A stretch of 64,000 nucleotides of DNA, taken from assembly GCA_020249865.1 (NCBI GenBank), contig JADCEV010000025.1, forward strand, positions 44,003 through 108,002, written 5' to 3'. The notes below the pieces were generated by a model that was not told the DNA's origin, did not search any database, and worked only from the letters and a program-made list of their open reading frames with translations. Below are positions 46,488-55,077 of this stretch, in pieces. The position numbers and the translations under genes are program-made. Position 1 is the stretch's first letter. Every line of letters starts with the position of its first letter. This DNA is from Roseomonas sp. (GTDB taxonomy: Bacteria; Pseudomonadota; Alphaproteobacteria; Acetobacterales; Acetobacteraceae).

Positions 46488-46516
46488 TTGACAAGCCCTG
46501 AGGCGCGGAATATCAC
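46488..46516 (+). promoter_or_regulatory. sigma-70 promoter of rpsD
   Basis: A consensus TTGACA (46488-46493), 17-base spacer and TATCAC (46511-46516). It points to rpsD and gives a leader of about 130 bases. Confidence 0.75.
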
Positions 46517-46522
46517 GCGCCA

Positions 46523-46652
46523 TCCTTCCGGGAACGTGGACGGGCCTTTGGGGTCCGCGCCCGCCCTGGCCAGCAGGCCTGGGACTACCGGGACAACAAG
46601 GCCCTTTGGGGCGTAGCAAGAAAGGCCATCGCGCCCGCGATGGGGTATGCGC
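46523..46652 (+). promoter_or_regulatory. candidate autoregulatory leader of rpsD
   Basis: The rpsD leader has several complementary segments, including two copies of a GGCCYTTTGGGG-type motif (around 46552-46563 and 46600-46611) and GC-rich arms near the start codon that could sequester the ribosome-binding site. S4 represses its own synthesis through a leader pseudoknot in other bacteria. Here the role is inference from position and pairing potential. Confidence 0.35.
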
Positions 46653-47270
46653 ATGACGAAGCGCGCTGAAAGCAAATACAAGATCAATCGCCGCCTTGGC
46701 GTGAACCTTTGGGGCCGGGCGAAATCGCCGGTCGCGAAGCGCGAATATGGCCCCGGTCAGCATGGCCAGCGCCGCAAGCAAAAGCCGACCGATTTCGGCG
46801 TGCAGCTGATGGCGAAGCAGAAGCTGAAGGGCTATTACGGCAATATCGGCGAAAAGCAGTTCCGTAAGTATTACGAGGAAGCGGTGCGCCGTAAGGGCGA
46901 CACCTCTGAAAACCTGGTTGAATTGCTGGAACGCCGCCTGGATGCAGTGATCTATCGGATGAAGCTGGCCGTCACACCCTTCGCCGCGCGGCAATTCGTC
47001 AATCACGGCCATGTGCTGGTGAATGGCAAGCGGCTCAACATCCCATCCTATTCGGTGAAGAATGGCGATGTGATTGAAGTGAAGGAAAAGTCGAAGCAGC
47101 TCACCGCCGTGCTGGATTCCGCGCAGAGCACTGAACGTGACGTGCCGGAATATCTGGAAATCGATCACCGCGCGATGAAGGGCAAGTTCCTGCGCGCGCC
47201 GAAGCTTTCCGATGTGCCCTATCCGGTGCAGATGGAACCCAATCTGGTGGTCGAATTCTACAGCCGCTGA
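46653..47270 (+). CDS. rpsD: 30S ribosomal protein S4
   Basis: A 205-residue S4, a primary 16S rRNA binding protein. The N-terminal [19 protein letters not shown] lacks the four zinc cysteines of some S4 proteins, as is usual for alphaproteobacteria. The S4 RNA-binding domain ([20 protein letters not shown]) starts near residue 96. An ATG two codons earlier is also possible. An intrinsic terminator follows. Confidence 0.97.
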   Translation: MTKRAESKYKINRRLGVNLWGRAKSPVAKREYGPGQHGQRRKQKPTDFGVQLMAKQKLKGYYGNIGEKQFRKYYEEAVRRKGDTSENLVELLERRLDAVIYRMKLAVTPFAARQFVNHGHVLVNGKRLNIPSYSVKNGDVIEVKEKSKQLTAVLDSAQSTERDVPEYLEIDHRAMKGKFLRAPKLSDVPYPVQMEPNLVVEFYSR

Positions 47271-47298
47271 TCAGGTCTTATCTTCCTTTGCTGCAGAT

Positions 47299-47325
47299 CC
47301 GGTGCCTTCGGGTGCCGGCTTTTTT
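47299..47325 (+). terminator. intrinsic terminator after rpsD
   Basis: CCGGTGCC, loop TTCG, GGTGCCGG form an 8-bp stem with two central G-U pairs, followed by six T residues (after one C). Confidence 0.8.
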
Positions 47326-47423
47326 GTTTGGCAGCATGCTCGGCACAAGGCGGGCTTGCTTGCCGGTCGCGGCCAATTGCCCGAAGCTCTACCCGTGCGG
47401 GAGAAGTTTGGCGGAGAGCGTGA

Positions 47424-48305
47424 ATGAAGGAACGAATTGCCGTTTTCGGCATGGGCCAGATGGGGGCGAATATGGCGTCCCGCCTGACCGAACAGGGTTT
47501 CGATGTGCTTGGTTATGACGTTAATCCGGCGCGTCGGCAGGAATTGGCCGAACGCCAAATTGCAGTTGCCGACACGGTCGAAGCCGCGCTGGCTGGCCGC
47601 CCCATGGTACTGACCAGCCTGCCCGATCCGGCCGCCGCAAGATCAGCCTGGCTTGCACCGGGTGGCCTGGTGGATCAGGCAGCACCGGGCACGCTGATCA
47701 TCGAGCTTTCAACCCTTGATCCCGCCACAATGCGCGAAATCGCTGCTGCCGCCGCCACCAAGGGCATCGCCGTGCTGGATTGCCCTGTCAGTGGCGGGCC
47801 GCTGGAATCTCTCCGCGGTGAATTGGTACTGATCGTGGGCGGTGATGCGGCCGATATCCGCCGCGCGGAGCCCGTGCTGCAAAGCCTTGGACAATCCTGG
47901 TCCCATACCGGGCCGATTGGCACGGCCAAGGCGGTGAAGCTGGTCAATAACATGATGTCCATGGGCAATGTGCTGATTGCCTGTGAGGCCTTTGCGTTGG
48001 GTGAGGCAGCAGGTGTCGCGCCCGAAACACTTTATCAGGTGCTGTCCCAAAGCGGTGGGCGTTCCTTTCATTTCACCAAGCGCTTTCCGAAGGCGCTCAA
48101 GAATGATTTCGATCCCGGCTTCAAGATGGAATTGGGGGAGAAGGATCTGGCGCTGGCCATTGAATTCGGCAGGGCGTTGCACCAGCCAACGCCGGCCACT
48201 TCGGCTGTGCGTGAATTGATGGCGCAGGCATTGGCAACCGGTCATCGCGGGCGAGATGTGGTGGCGTTGCTTGAGATGTTTCGCGGGTTTTCCAGCAAGA
48301 AGTGA
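47424..48305 (+). CDS. beta-hydroxyacid dehydrogenase (3-hydroxyisobutyrate dehydrogenase family)
   Basis: A 293-residue NAD(P)-dependent oxidoreductase of the 6-phosphogluconate/3-hydroxyisobutyrate dehydrogenase type. The dinucleotide motif GMGQMG is at 9-14, the substrate motif DCPVSGGP at 119-126 and the catalytic lysine is Lys172 in KAVKLVNN. Substrates of close relatives include tartronate semialdehyde and 3-hydroxyisobutyrate; sequence does not decide. It starts at ATG 47424 after GGCGGAGAG and is a single-gene unit. Confidence 0.9.
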   Translation: MKERIAVFGMGQMGANMASRLTEQGFDVLGYDVNPARRQELAERQIAVADTVEAALAGRPMVLTSLPDPAAARSAWLAPGGLVDQAAPGTLIIELSTLDPATMREIAAAAATKGIAVLDCPVSGGPLESLRGELVLIVGGDAADIRRAEPVLQSLGQSWSHTGPIGTAKAVKLVNNMMSMGNVLIACEAFALGEAAGVAPETLYQVLSQSGGRSFHFTKRFPKALKNDFDPGFKMELGEKDLALAIEFGRALHQPTPATSAVRELMAQALATGHRGRDVVALLEMFRGFSSKK

Positions 48306-48310
48306 ATTTG

Positions 48311-48330
48311 GCGCGGCGGGTCAGCCGCGC
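48311..48330. other. hairpin between convergent dehydrogenase and ada
   Basis: GCGCGGC (48311-48317) and GCCGCGC (48324-48330) form a 7-bp stem with loop GGGTCA. It may end one or both convergent transcripts, but there is no U tract. Confidence 0.4.
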
Positions 48331-48337
48331 GCATGCG

Positions 48338-49396
48338 TCACGCGCCCTTCTCCCCCGCCAGCAACGCCCGTTTGCGCGCCACCCCCCAGCGATAGCCTGT
48401 CACATCGCCATCCTTGCCCAGCACGCGATGGCAGGGCACGGCGAGTGAGACCGGGTTTTGGGCGCAAGCCCGCGCCACCGCGCGCGTTGCCTTGGGTTCC
48501 CCCATGGCGGCGGCAAGGGCGCCATAGCTTGTGGTGCTGCCAAGCGGAATGCCGCGCAGTGCTTCCCAAACGCGGCGCTGGAAGATTGTGCCGCGCAAAT
48601 CCAAGGGTAGGTCCAAGGCAGCGCGCGGTTCGGCGATGAAGGCGATGGCGCGTTTGGCGAAATCGCTAATCTCGTCGGGCGCCGCTTCAATCCGCGCATG
48701 TGGGAAACGTGCCCGCAAATCGCCTTCCAGCGCATCGCGGGCCTCGCCAAAGCCGAGGAAGCACACGCCTTGATCCGTGGCACCAAGCAATAACGGGCCA
48801 AAGGCGCTTTCTGCCCAGGCGATGCGAATAACCTCTCCGGCGCCGCCGCGCCGCGCGCGGCCAGGGCGCATGCCCAAATGCCGCGCGGTGTTTTCATAAA
48901 CGCGGCTTTCACTGCCGAAACCTGCGCCTGCCACCGCTTCCGCCACGCGCGCGCCTTCGGCCAAAGCGGCTGACAGGCGCTGCCCGCGCACGCCTTCCGC
49001 ATAGGAACGCGGCGTGACGCCGGTGATGTCCCGAAACATCCTTTGGAAATGATGCGGCGCATAGCCGGCGCGCGCGGCGAGGCTTGCCAGCGATGGCATA
49101 CCCTCGGCGGTTTCGATCATGGCACAGGCGGCGCGCACCGCCTCCGCCTGCAGGCGCGCGCGATCACCGCGCGGGTCGCAGCGCTTGCAGGGGCGAAAGC
49201 CGGCATCCTCTGCCGCCGTGCTATCGGCGAAGAAGCGCGTATTGCGGCGCAGCGGCGGCGGCGATGGGCAGCCGGGGCGGCAATAAACGCCTTGGGTGGT
49301 GACGGCATAAAGAAAGGCGCCACAGGCAGGCGCGGCATCGCGCGCCAGCAGGGCGGCGAAGCGGATATCATCGAGGGATTCGGGCATAGCGTTCAT
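48338..49396 (-). CDS. ada: bifunctional Ada regulator / methylated-DNA cysteine methyltransferase
   Basis: A 352-residue Ada of normal architecture: an N-terminal methylphosphotriester domain with zinc cysteines in YCRPGC and PCKRC, an AraC-type helix-turn-helix (about 85-175: LASLAARAGYAPHHFQRMFRD), and a C-terminal O6-methylguanine methyltransferase domain with acceptor cysteine in AVPCHRVLG. Self-methylation turns it into an activator of repair genes. ATG 49396 is preferred; ATG 49387 and an ATG at 49432 are also in frame. Confidence 0.95.
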   Translation of the reverse strand: MNAMPESLDDIRFAALLARDAAPACGAFLYAVTTQGVYCRPGCPSPPPLRRNTRFFADSTAAEDAGFRPCKRCDPRGDRARLQAEAVRAACAMIETAEGMPSLASLAARAGYAPHHFQRMFRDITGVTPRSYAEGVRGQRLSAALAEGARVAEAVAGAGFGSESRVYENTARHLGMRPGRARRGGAGEVIRIAWAESAFGPLLLGATDQGVCFLGFGEARDALEGDLRARFPHARIEAAPDEISDFAKRAIAFIAEPRAALDLPLDLRGTIFQRRVWEALRGIPLGSTTSYGALAAAMGEPKATRAVARACAQNPVSLAVPCHRVLGKDGDVTGYRWGVARKRALLAGEKGA

Positions 49397-49460
49397 GGGC
49401 GCATCTTCAGTCACGCAAAGAACCCGCGCCATCCGTTCCTTGCTTTCACTTGATCACGCA

Positions 49461-49916
49461 TCAGGGCCGCCACGTCCGGTGATAAGGATGCCCCGTGCGG
49501 ATCGCCTGCACCCGGTAAAGCTGTTCCGCCAGCATCCCGCGCACCAGAAAATGCGGCCAGGTGAGAGGGCCGAGCGAGAGGCGATATTCTGCCCGCGCCT
49601 GCACGGCGGGATCGAGCCCCTCCGCGCCACCGATCATGAAACACGCCGTGCGCCCGGCCTCATCCCAGCGCGTCAGCAGCGCCGCCAGGCTTTCCGTATC
49701 GGGCATGTCGCCGCCAAGGTCCAAGGCCACCGGCACGGCGCCGGCCGGGATGGCGGCGAGGATCGCCGCACCCTCACGCCGGCGGATTTCGGCATCGCTG
49801 CCGCGCGCTTCCGGGATTTCGACCAGCTCCGGCGCCGGGCGCAGCCGTGCCGCGTAATGGGCGTAAAGCGCTGCCTCTGGCCCCGGCTTGATCCGCCCGA
49901 TCGCGACAATCCTAAT
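49461..49916 (-). CDS. rlmH: 23S rRNA (pseudouridine1915-N3)-methyltransferase, apparent ATT start
   Basis: A 151-residue SPOUT methyltransferase that modifies pseudouridine 1915 in helix 69. The SAM-binding [13 protein letters not shown] and C-terminal [27 protein letters not shown] segment with HPYHR are present. The family N-terminus is [13 protein letters not shown], and the codon exactly where Met should be is ATT (49916-49914), overlapping the rsfS TAG stop. No ATG, GTG or TTG lies near; the next upstream in-frame ATG (49997) would add 27 residues encoded inside rsfS. See findings. Confidence 0.85.
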   Translation of the reverse strand: MRIVAIGRIKPGPEAALYAHYAARLRPAPELVEIPEARGSDAEIRRREGAAILAAIPAGAVPVALDLGGDMPDTESLAALLTRWDEAGRTACFMIGGAEGLDPAVQARAEYRLSLGPLTWPHFLVRGMLAEQLYRVQAIRTGHPYHRTWRP

Positions 49917-50637
49917 CCCGCGCGGCGTCGGCCTGCTCCGTCTGCACGGGGCTTTCCGGGCCCCACATGCGTTCCAGCCGATAGAGCTCTCGAGCATCCG
50001 GGCGGAACAGATGGATCACCAGATCGCCCGCATCAATCAGCACCCAATCCGGTGAGGCCTGGATGGCATCGCGCCGGAGATGCAGCCCGGCCTTGCCGAG
50101 GGCTTCATCCAAATGGGCTGCCATGGCCTGCAATTGGCGCTCTACCTGGCCGGTCGCGATGATCAGGCGGTCCGTGTAATCGGCGCGGCCAGTCACGTCC
50201 AAAACCACGATGTTTTCGGCCTTGTCGTCTTCCAGGCTTTTCTGCGCGGCCTCCACAAGCATTTGCAGCCGGTCGGGCGCCAGTTTTTCACGGCGTTTGC
50301 TGCGTGCAGGGCGCGGCGCTGCGGGCGTTGCGGCAGCGGCCGATTTGGTGGCGGGCTTTGCCTTGGGCGCGGGTTTCGCGGCGGCGGTTTTTGCAGCAGC
50401 ACGCTTCGGCGCTGGCTTGACAGCAGCGGTCTTGGGCGTGGCCTTGGCGGTAGGCTTTGACGCCGATTTAGTAGAGGCTGCTTTGGCGGCAGCCGTTTTC
50501 GGCGCGGCCTTCGCCTTGGGCGCAGCAGCGACCTTTGGCTTGGCGCTGGTCTTGGCCTTGGTCGCCGCTTTGGGTTTCGGCTCGGCGGTGACGCGCCGCT
50601 TTGGGCTTTCTTCAGCCGGGGTGGGCTTGCGGGCTAT
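49912..50637 (-). CDS. rsfS: ribosomal silencing factor RsfS with Lys/Ala/Pro-rich N-terminal tail, apparent ATA start
   Basis: The conserved RsfS/Iojap domain (about 110 residues, from [21 protein letters not shown] to the end) binds ribosomal protein uL14 and blocks subunit joining in stationary phase. The frame continues upstream without a stop for 125 more codons rich in Lys, Ala and Pro (units such as KPAPKAK, KTAAAK), like a histone H1 tail. It contains no ATG, GTG or TTG until ATG 50262. An ATA at 50637 sits five bases after AAGAGGAGG and gives the typical start (M)[10 protein letters not shown] take it as the start. If translation begins at 50262 the protein is 116 residues, but that ATG has no Shine-Dalgarno. 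Confidence 0.8.
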   Translation of the reverse strand: MARKPTPAEESPKRRVTAEPKPKAATKAKTSAKPKVAAAPKAKAAPKTAAAKAASTKSASKPTAKATPKTAAVKPAPKRAAAKTAAAKPAPKAKPATKSAAAATPAAPRPARSKRREKLAPDRLQMLVEAAQKSLEDDKAENIVVLDVTGRADYTDRLIIATGQVERQLQAMAAHLDEALGKAGLHLRRDAIQASPDWVLIDAGDLVIHLFRPDARELYRLERMWGPESPVQTEQADAARD

Positions 50638-50661
50638 GGCCGCCTCCTCTTGCTCGATACA

Positions 50662-51270
50662 TCACGGGTGCAACCCTGCCGCCCTGATCGCGGTGGCGGA
50701 GGCAGCGTTTTCCCGCGCGGGGACGAAACACCATCTGGCCGATGTCGTAGCCCGCTTGGCGCCGGCAAGCAACGCGCCGGGCCGACAACGCTGGCGGCGT
50801 AGCACGGAAGCCGCCGCGCCATGGAGGGCGCGCCTTGTCCAGCCTGGACGGGGCAACACCGCCAATGGGGTCGAAGTGGCGATGCGACGCCAGGATTTCC
50901 AGCGCGGCAATTGCACCAGATTATCCGCGCCAATCAGAAACACGAAATCCACGCGCGGAAAGCGTTTGCGTAGTTTCATAAGCGTATCAGCGGTGAAGCG
51001 CGTGCCGAACGCCTTTTCGATATCGGTCGCGATCACGCGCCTGCCATCGGCAATGCGCCGTGCACTCGCCAAGCGGTCTTGCAACGGCGCCATGCCCGCG
51101 CGCGGCTTCAACGGATTACCCGGCGAGACCAGAAGCCAAACCTGATCCAACCGAAGCGTGCGGAGCGCCTGGCGCGCGACATGGCGATGCCCGGCATGGG
51201 CCGGGTTGAAGGATCCGCCCAAAAGGCCAATGCGGCGCCGGCGACCATCGCCGAAACGGGAAGGCGTCAT
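50662..51270 (-). CDS. nadD: nicotinate-nucleotide adenylyltransferase
   Basis: A 202-residue NadD, which makes deamido-NAD from nicotinate mononucleotide and ATP. The nucleotide-binding GGSFNPAHAGH is near residue 18, and the C-terminal SATAIRA is the family's (S)SSTxIR motif. The order nadD-rsfS-rlmH is conserved across bacteria. Its TGA stop is in the same frame as rsfS, 24 bases before the proposed ATA start. Confidence 0.93.
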   Translation of the reverse strand: MTPSRFGDGRRRRIGLLGGSFNPAHAGHRHVARQALRTLRLDQVWLLVSPGNPLKPRAGMAPLQDRLASARRIADGRRVIATDIEKAFGTRFTADTLMKLRKRFPRVDFVFLIGADNLVQLPRWKSWRRIATSTPLAVLPRPGWTRRALHGAAASVLRRQRCRPGALLAGAKRATTSARWCFVPARENAASATAIRAAGLHP

Positions 51271-51321
51271 GGCAGGATCATAAGGCCGAAATGAATGGCC
51301 CGGCCATAGCGCAGCAGGCGG

Positions 51322-52827
51322 TTACTTATAGACAAAGGCCGCGTCGTTCAGGTCAATTTTGGGGAATTCATCCTTCTCCGCCCAATAATCCTGATTATGC
51401 ATCCATTCGGGCTTGTCTCCGCGTTGCGGCAGCAAATGCAACCCGCGCATCAGATAGCCGGGATTGAAATTTTCCGGATCAATCCAGGGCAGGATGGGCA
51501 TGTTATGGTCTTCTGGCCGCAGCGCGACCTCCACCTGCTCTTTGCCCGTGGCATCCATGTGCTTCAGCAATCTACAGACGAAATCGCCCACCAGATCAGC
51601 GCGCAAGGTCCAGGAAGCGCGGAAATAGCCGAAGACCCAAACCATATTGGGAATGCCGGTGAACATCATGCCGCGATAGGTCACGGTTTCATGAAAATCG
51701 AGCGGCTTGCCGTCAATCTCAAAGGCGATATCGCCAAGCACATTCAGATGAAAGCCGGTGGCCGCGACAATGATATCCGCTGCCAATTCCTGGCCGGATT
51801 TGGTGATGACACCCTTTGCCGAGAAGCTTTCGATCTCATCCGTCACCACACTCGCCTTGCCTTGGGCAATGCCGTGGAACAGATCGCCATCGGGCACAAA
51901 GGCCACGCGTTGCCGCCAGGGGCGATAGCGCGGCGTGAAATGGGTCGCGATATCGTAATCCTGCCCGACAATGCCGCGAATGCCATCCAATAGCGCTTCC
52001 TTCACCTTTTCCGGCTGCGTGAAGGACATTTGGGCGAATTTGGCTTGCTCGAACAGGATTTTCCGGCGCGTGATTTCGTGAATCCAATCTTCCGAAACGC
52101 CAAGCGTGCGCAATTCCTCGGCGATTTCAATCGCGTTGCGGCCGACGCGGAAAAAAGTGGGCGATCGCTGCAGCATCACAACATGCGCGGCCTTGGCCGC
52201 CATGGCTGGAATGATCGTCGCAGCGCTGGCACCTGACCCAATCACCAAGACGCGCTTATCGGTGTAATCAAGGCCCTCTGGCCATTCCTCGGAATGCACC
52301 AACTGTCCCTGATAGGCCGTCATATTCGGCCATTCCGGCATATAGCCCTGCCGGTGGCGATAATAGCCTTGGCACATATAGAGAAACTTGCCAGTGAAAC
52401 GGCGCGGCAGGCCAGTGGTCTTGTCCAGAACCTCCAGGGTCCAAAGCTTGGTCTGGCTATCCCAACTTGCCTGGGTGATGTGATGCCGATAGCGGATATG
52501 CCGCGCGAGATCATTTTCCGCGATGACTTCGCCCATATAGCGCAGGATTTCCTCGGCGGTCGCAATCGGCGCGCCGCGCCAGGGCTTGAAGCGATAGCCG
52601 AAGGTATGCAGGTCACTATCCGAGCGAATGCCGGGATATTTATGGGTCCACCAGGTGCCGCCGAAGGTTTCCTCATTCTCCAGCACCACAAGGCTTTTGT
52701 CGGGACATTGCGTGGTAAGGTGATAGGCAGCGCCAATGCCGGAAATGCCGGCACCCACAATCAGCACATCAAAATGTTCGACGGAAAGCGGATGGCTTGT
52801 GGTCTGTAGCGGGGCGGTATCGGGCAT
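51322..52827 (-). CDS. Baeyer-Villiger-type flavin monooxygenase
   Basis: A 501-residue NAD(P)H- and FAD-dependent monooxygenase. The FAD motif GAGISGIG is at 25-32, a second dinucleotide motif is VIGSGASAAT, and the Baeyer-Villiger fingerprint FxGxxxHxxxWP reads YQGQLVHSEEWP, with Tyr in the first place. It would insert oxygen into a ketone or oxidise a heteroatom of an unknown substrate. It lies between proA and nadD, which are neighbours in many alphaproteobacteria. Confidence 0.9.
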   Translation of the reverse strand: MPDTAPLQTTSHPLSVEHFDVLIVGAGISGIGAAYHLTTQCPDKSLVVLENEETFGGTWWTHKYPGIRSDSDLHTFGYRFKPWRGAPIATAEEILRYMGEVIAENDLARHIRYRHHITQASWDSQTKLWTLEVLDKTTGLPRRFTGKFLYMCQGYYRHRQGYMPEWPNMTAYQGQLVHSEEWPEGLDYTDKRVLVIGSGASAATIIPAMAAKAAHVVMLQRSPTFFRVGRNAIEIAEELRTLGVSEDWIHEITRRKILFEQAKFAQMSFTQPEKVKEALLDGIRGIVGQDYDIATHFTPRYRPWRQRVAFVPDGDLFHGIAQGKASVVTDEIESFSAKGVITKSGQELAADIIVAATGFHLNVLGDIAFEIDGKPLDFHETVTYRGMMFTGIPNMVWVFGYFRASWTLRADLVGDFVCRLLKHMDATGKEQVEVALRPEDHNMPILPWIDPENFNPGYLMRGLHLLPQRGDKPEWMHNQDYWAEKDEFPKIDLNDAAFVYK

Positions 52828-52904
52828 GCGGCGCGTCTTTCCTGATCACCGAGAGAACTGGCATTTATGATAGCAGACGGCACGCGTTCAGCGAAACGCC
52901 GGCC

Positions 52905-53762
52905 TTATCGGAAGCGCACCACCACATCCTGCGCCTGATCCAAGCCTTCATAGCGCGCGGTCCAGACTTGGCCCGCTGCCACCGGCTGGGGTGGCGAGAA
53001 TGAGCCCAAGGAGATGATATCCCCCGCACGCAAGGGCCGCCCATCACGCGCCAAATCCCGCGCAATCCAGGCGAGCGCATTCAAGGGATGGCCCAGAATG
53101 GCCGCACCCGGGGCGCGCGACACTTCCCGCCCATCCTGATGGAGTGAAATGCTCATCCGCCCCAAGGCCGCGATGAAATCCGCGCTGAGTGTCACCGCAA
53201 TCGGGCGGCCCTGCACGCCAAGCCGCGCGCCGACATTGATCGCGAGCAGATCGCCCAGGCTTGGGCGATGATCGGGCGCATAGACAAGATCGGGCAATTC
53301 AATGAAGGGGATCACCTGATCAATATGGCGGATCAGCGCGGCGTGATCATTGAGCGCGGTTTCAACCCCGCCCATGCTGACGCGCACCAGCATATCCGCT
53401 TCCAGCACCGGTACGGCGGCGAAGCGCGCTTCGATCTCGGCGCCCGAGGAAGCGCGCAAGGTGGCGTGGAAAATGCTACCACGGATCGGATGGTCAATGC
53501 CGAAGCGTTGCTGGATGGCGGGATTGGTCAGGCCAAGTTTGAAGCCAACAACATCGCCCAAGGGCTGCGCGAAAATCGCGACAAGCTTGTCCTGCACGCA
53601 GCGCCCATCGGCAGGCGAAAGTGCCACAAAAGGTGTCGGCGATTGGCGCTGCAAGATTTGCCCGGCGAAGCGCGCAATCGCCGCATCATCCGGGCAGGCA
53701 GCGCGCGCGGCGGGCACCAGCGCCAGGGCAATCAGCAGCGCGACGAAAAACCGCCGCAGCAT
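52905..53762 (-). CDS. exported hydratase-fold protein (2-keto-4-pentenoate hydratase family)
   Basis: A 285-residue protein of the MhpD/fumarylacetoacetate hydrolase superfamily. The metal-ligand pattern EAD (PVLEADMLVRV) and the third acidic residue in PFIELPDL are present. Unlike most relatives it starts with a clear signal peptide (MLRRFFVALLIALALVPAARA), so it would act in the periplasm. The ATG overlaps the proA stop by one base (TGATG). The upstream frame to 53921 is inside proA and is not used. Substrate unknown. Confidence 0.8.
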   Translation of the reverse strand: MLRRFFVALLIALALVPAARAACPDDAAIARFAGQILQRQSPTPFVALSPADGRCVQDKLVAIFAQPLGDVVGFKLGLTNPAIQQRFGIDHPIRGSIFHATLRASSGAEIEARFAAVPVLEADMLVRVSMGGVETALNDHAALIRHIDQVIPFIELPDLVYAPDHRPSLGDLLAINVGARLGVQGRPIAVTLSADFIAALGRMSISLHQDGREVSRAPGAAILGHPLNALAWIARDLARDGRPLRAGDIISLGSFSPPQPVAAGQVWTARYEGLDQAQDVVVRFR

Positions 53763-55027
53763 CACGGCCGGACCTGCCCCGTGCCGAAAATCTTGTAGCG
53801 ATAAGTGCAAAGTTGCTCGAGCCCCACGGGACCGCGCGCATGCAGCCGGCCAGTGGCGATGCCGATCTCGGCGCCAAAGCCAAACTCGCCGCCATCGCAG
53901 AATTGTGTGGAGGCATTCCAAAGCCCAACGGCGGACGAAATGCCATCCAGAAATTGCTGCGCTGCCTTGGCATCTTCGGTGATGATCGCTTCCGTATGCT
54001 CACTGCCGAAGCGGCGAATATGGGCAAGCGCTTCGTCAACGCCGGAGACTACCTTCACCGACAGGATCGCGTCCAGCCATTCGGTGGCGTAATCCTCATC
54101 AGTGGCGAGTTGGAGGCCCGGCACGATGGCGCGCGCGGCTTCATCGGCACGGAAATCGCAGCCAAGGGCGCGCAGATCCGTAATCAGTACGGGGAGCAGC
54201 GCGGGCGCAATGGCGGCATCAATCAATAACGTCTCGGTAGCACCACAAACACCGGTGCGGCGCATCTTGGCATTGGCCAAAACCGCGCGCGCCATGGCGT
54301 GATCCGCACCGGCATGGATATAGGTGTGGCAAAGCCCTTCCGCATGCGCCAGCACGGGCACGCGCGCTTCTTCTATCACGCGCGTGACCAGGCCCTTGCC
54401 GCCGCGCGGTATGATCAAATCAATCAGGCCAGAAGCGCGCAGCATGGCACCGACAAAGGCGCGGTCTGCACTCGGCGCCACTTGCACCGCTGCTTCCGGC
54501 AGGCCGGCCAGATTCAGCCCTTGCACCATACAGGCATGAATGGCGGTGGCGCTGCGCAAGCTTTCAGACCCGCCGCGCAAGATCACCGCATTGCCGGATT
54601 TCAAGCACAAGGCGGCGGCATCGGCGGTGACATTGGGCCGGCTTTCGAAAATCATGCCAATCACGCCAAGCGGCTGCGCCACGCGCTGCAAGCGCAGCCC
54701 ATTGGGGCGCTGCCATTCCTCCAGCACACGCCCAACGGGATCAGGCAAAGCGGCGACTTCCTCAAGCCCCTTCGCCATGGCCTCCACCCGCGCCGGGTTC
54801 AGCAACAGCCGATCCCGAAAGGCCGGTGTCAGCCCAGGTGCTGCGGCGATATCCTCGGCATTCGCGGCGATGATCTGGGCTTCATGTTCACGCAGTGCTG
54901 CCGCCGCCAAAAGCAGCGCCTGATCCTTCACCGCGCGTGGCGCCGCCGCCAGCGCGCTTGTGGCAGCACGCGCGGCGCGCGCGGCAATCTCCAGGGCCTG
55001 GGTCGCATCGGGGGGCATGGCGCTCAC
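53762..55027 (-). CDS. proA: gamma-glutamyl phosphate reductase
   Basis: A 421-residue aldehyde-dehydrogenase-fold enzyme, the second step of proline synthesis. The catalytic cysteine is in the RRTGVCGATETLLID segment near residue 255, and the early NEGF-like region IFESRPNVTADAAALC is conserved. proB is not in the window. It overlaps the hydratase gene. Length is normal. Confidence 0.96.
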   Translation of the reverse strand: MSAMPPDATQALEIAARAARAATSALAAAPRAVKDQALLLAAAALREHEAQIIAANAEDIAAAPGLTPAFRDRLLLNPARVEAMAKGLEEVAALPDPVGRVLEEWQRPNGLRLQRVAQPLGVIGMIFESRPNVTADAAALCLKSGNAVILRGGSESLRSATAIHACMVQGLNLAGLPEAAVQVAPSADRAFVGAMLRASGLIDLIIPRGGKGLVTRVIEEARVPVLAHAEGLCHTYIHAGADHAMARAVLANAKMRRTGVCGATETLLIDAAIAPALLPVLITDLRALGCDFRADEAARAIVPGLQLATDEDYATEWLDAILSVKVVSGVDEALAHIRRFGSEHTEAIITEDAKAAQQFLDGISSAVGLWNASTQFCDGGEFGFGAEIGIATGRLHARGPVGLEQLCTYRYKIFGTGQVRP

Positions 55028-55077
55028 GGGCAGAAAATCCTTTCTGCCGCCTTATAGGCCATTTACGCCCCGCGCCG

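Noticed and set aside
46250..46687. A 145-codon minus-strand gene covering the rpsD promoter
   Set aside because: Only the last 69 codons look like protein; the upstream part is antisense to the rpsD promoter and leader and has no ribosome-binding site.
50210..51145. Long plus-strand frame rich in Ala, Val and Phe (311 codons)
   Set aside because: It is antisense to the Lys/Ala/Pro tail of rsfS and to nadD; its composition is the mirror of AAG/GCC/CCG-rich codons.
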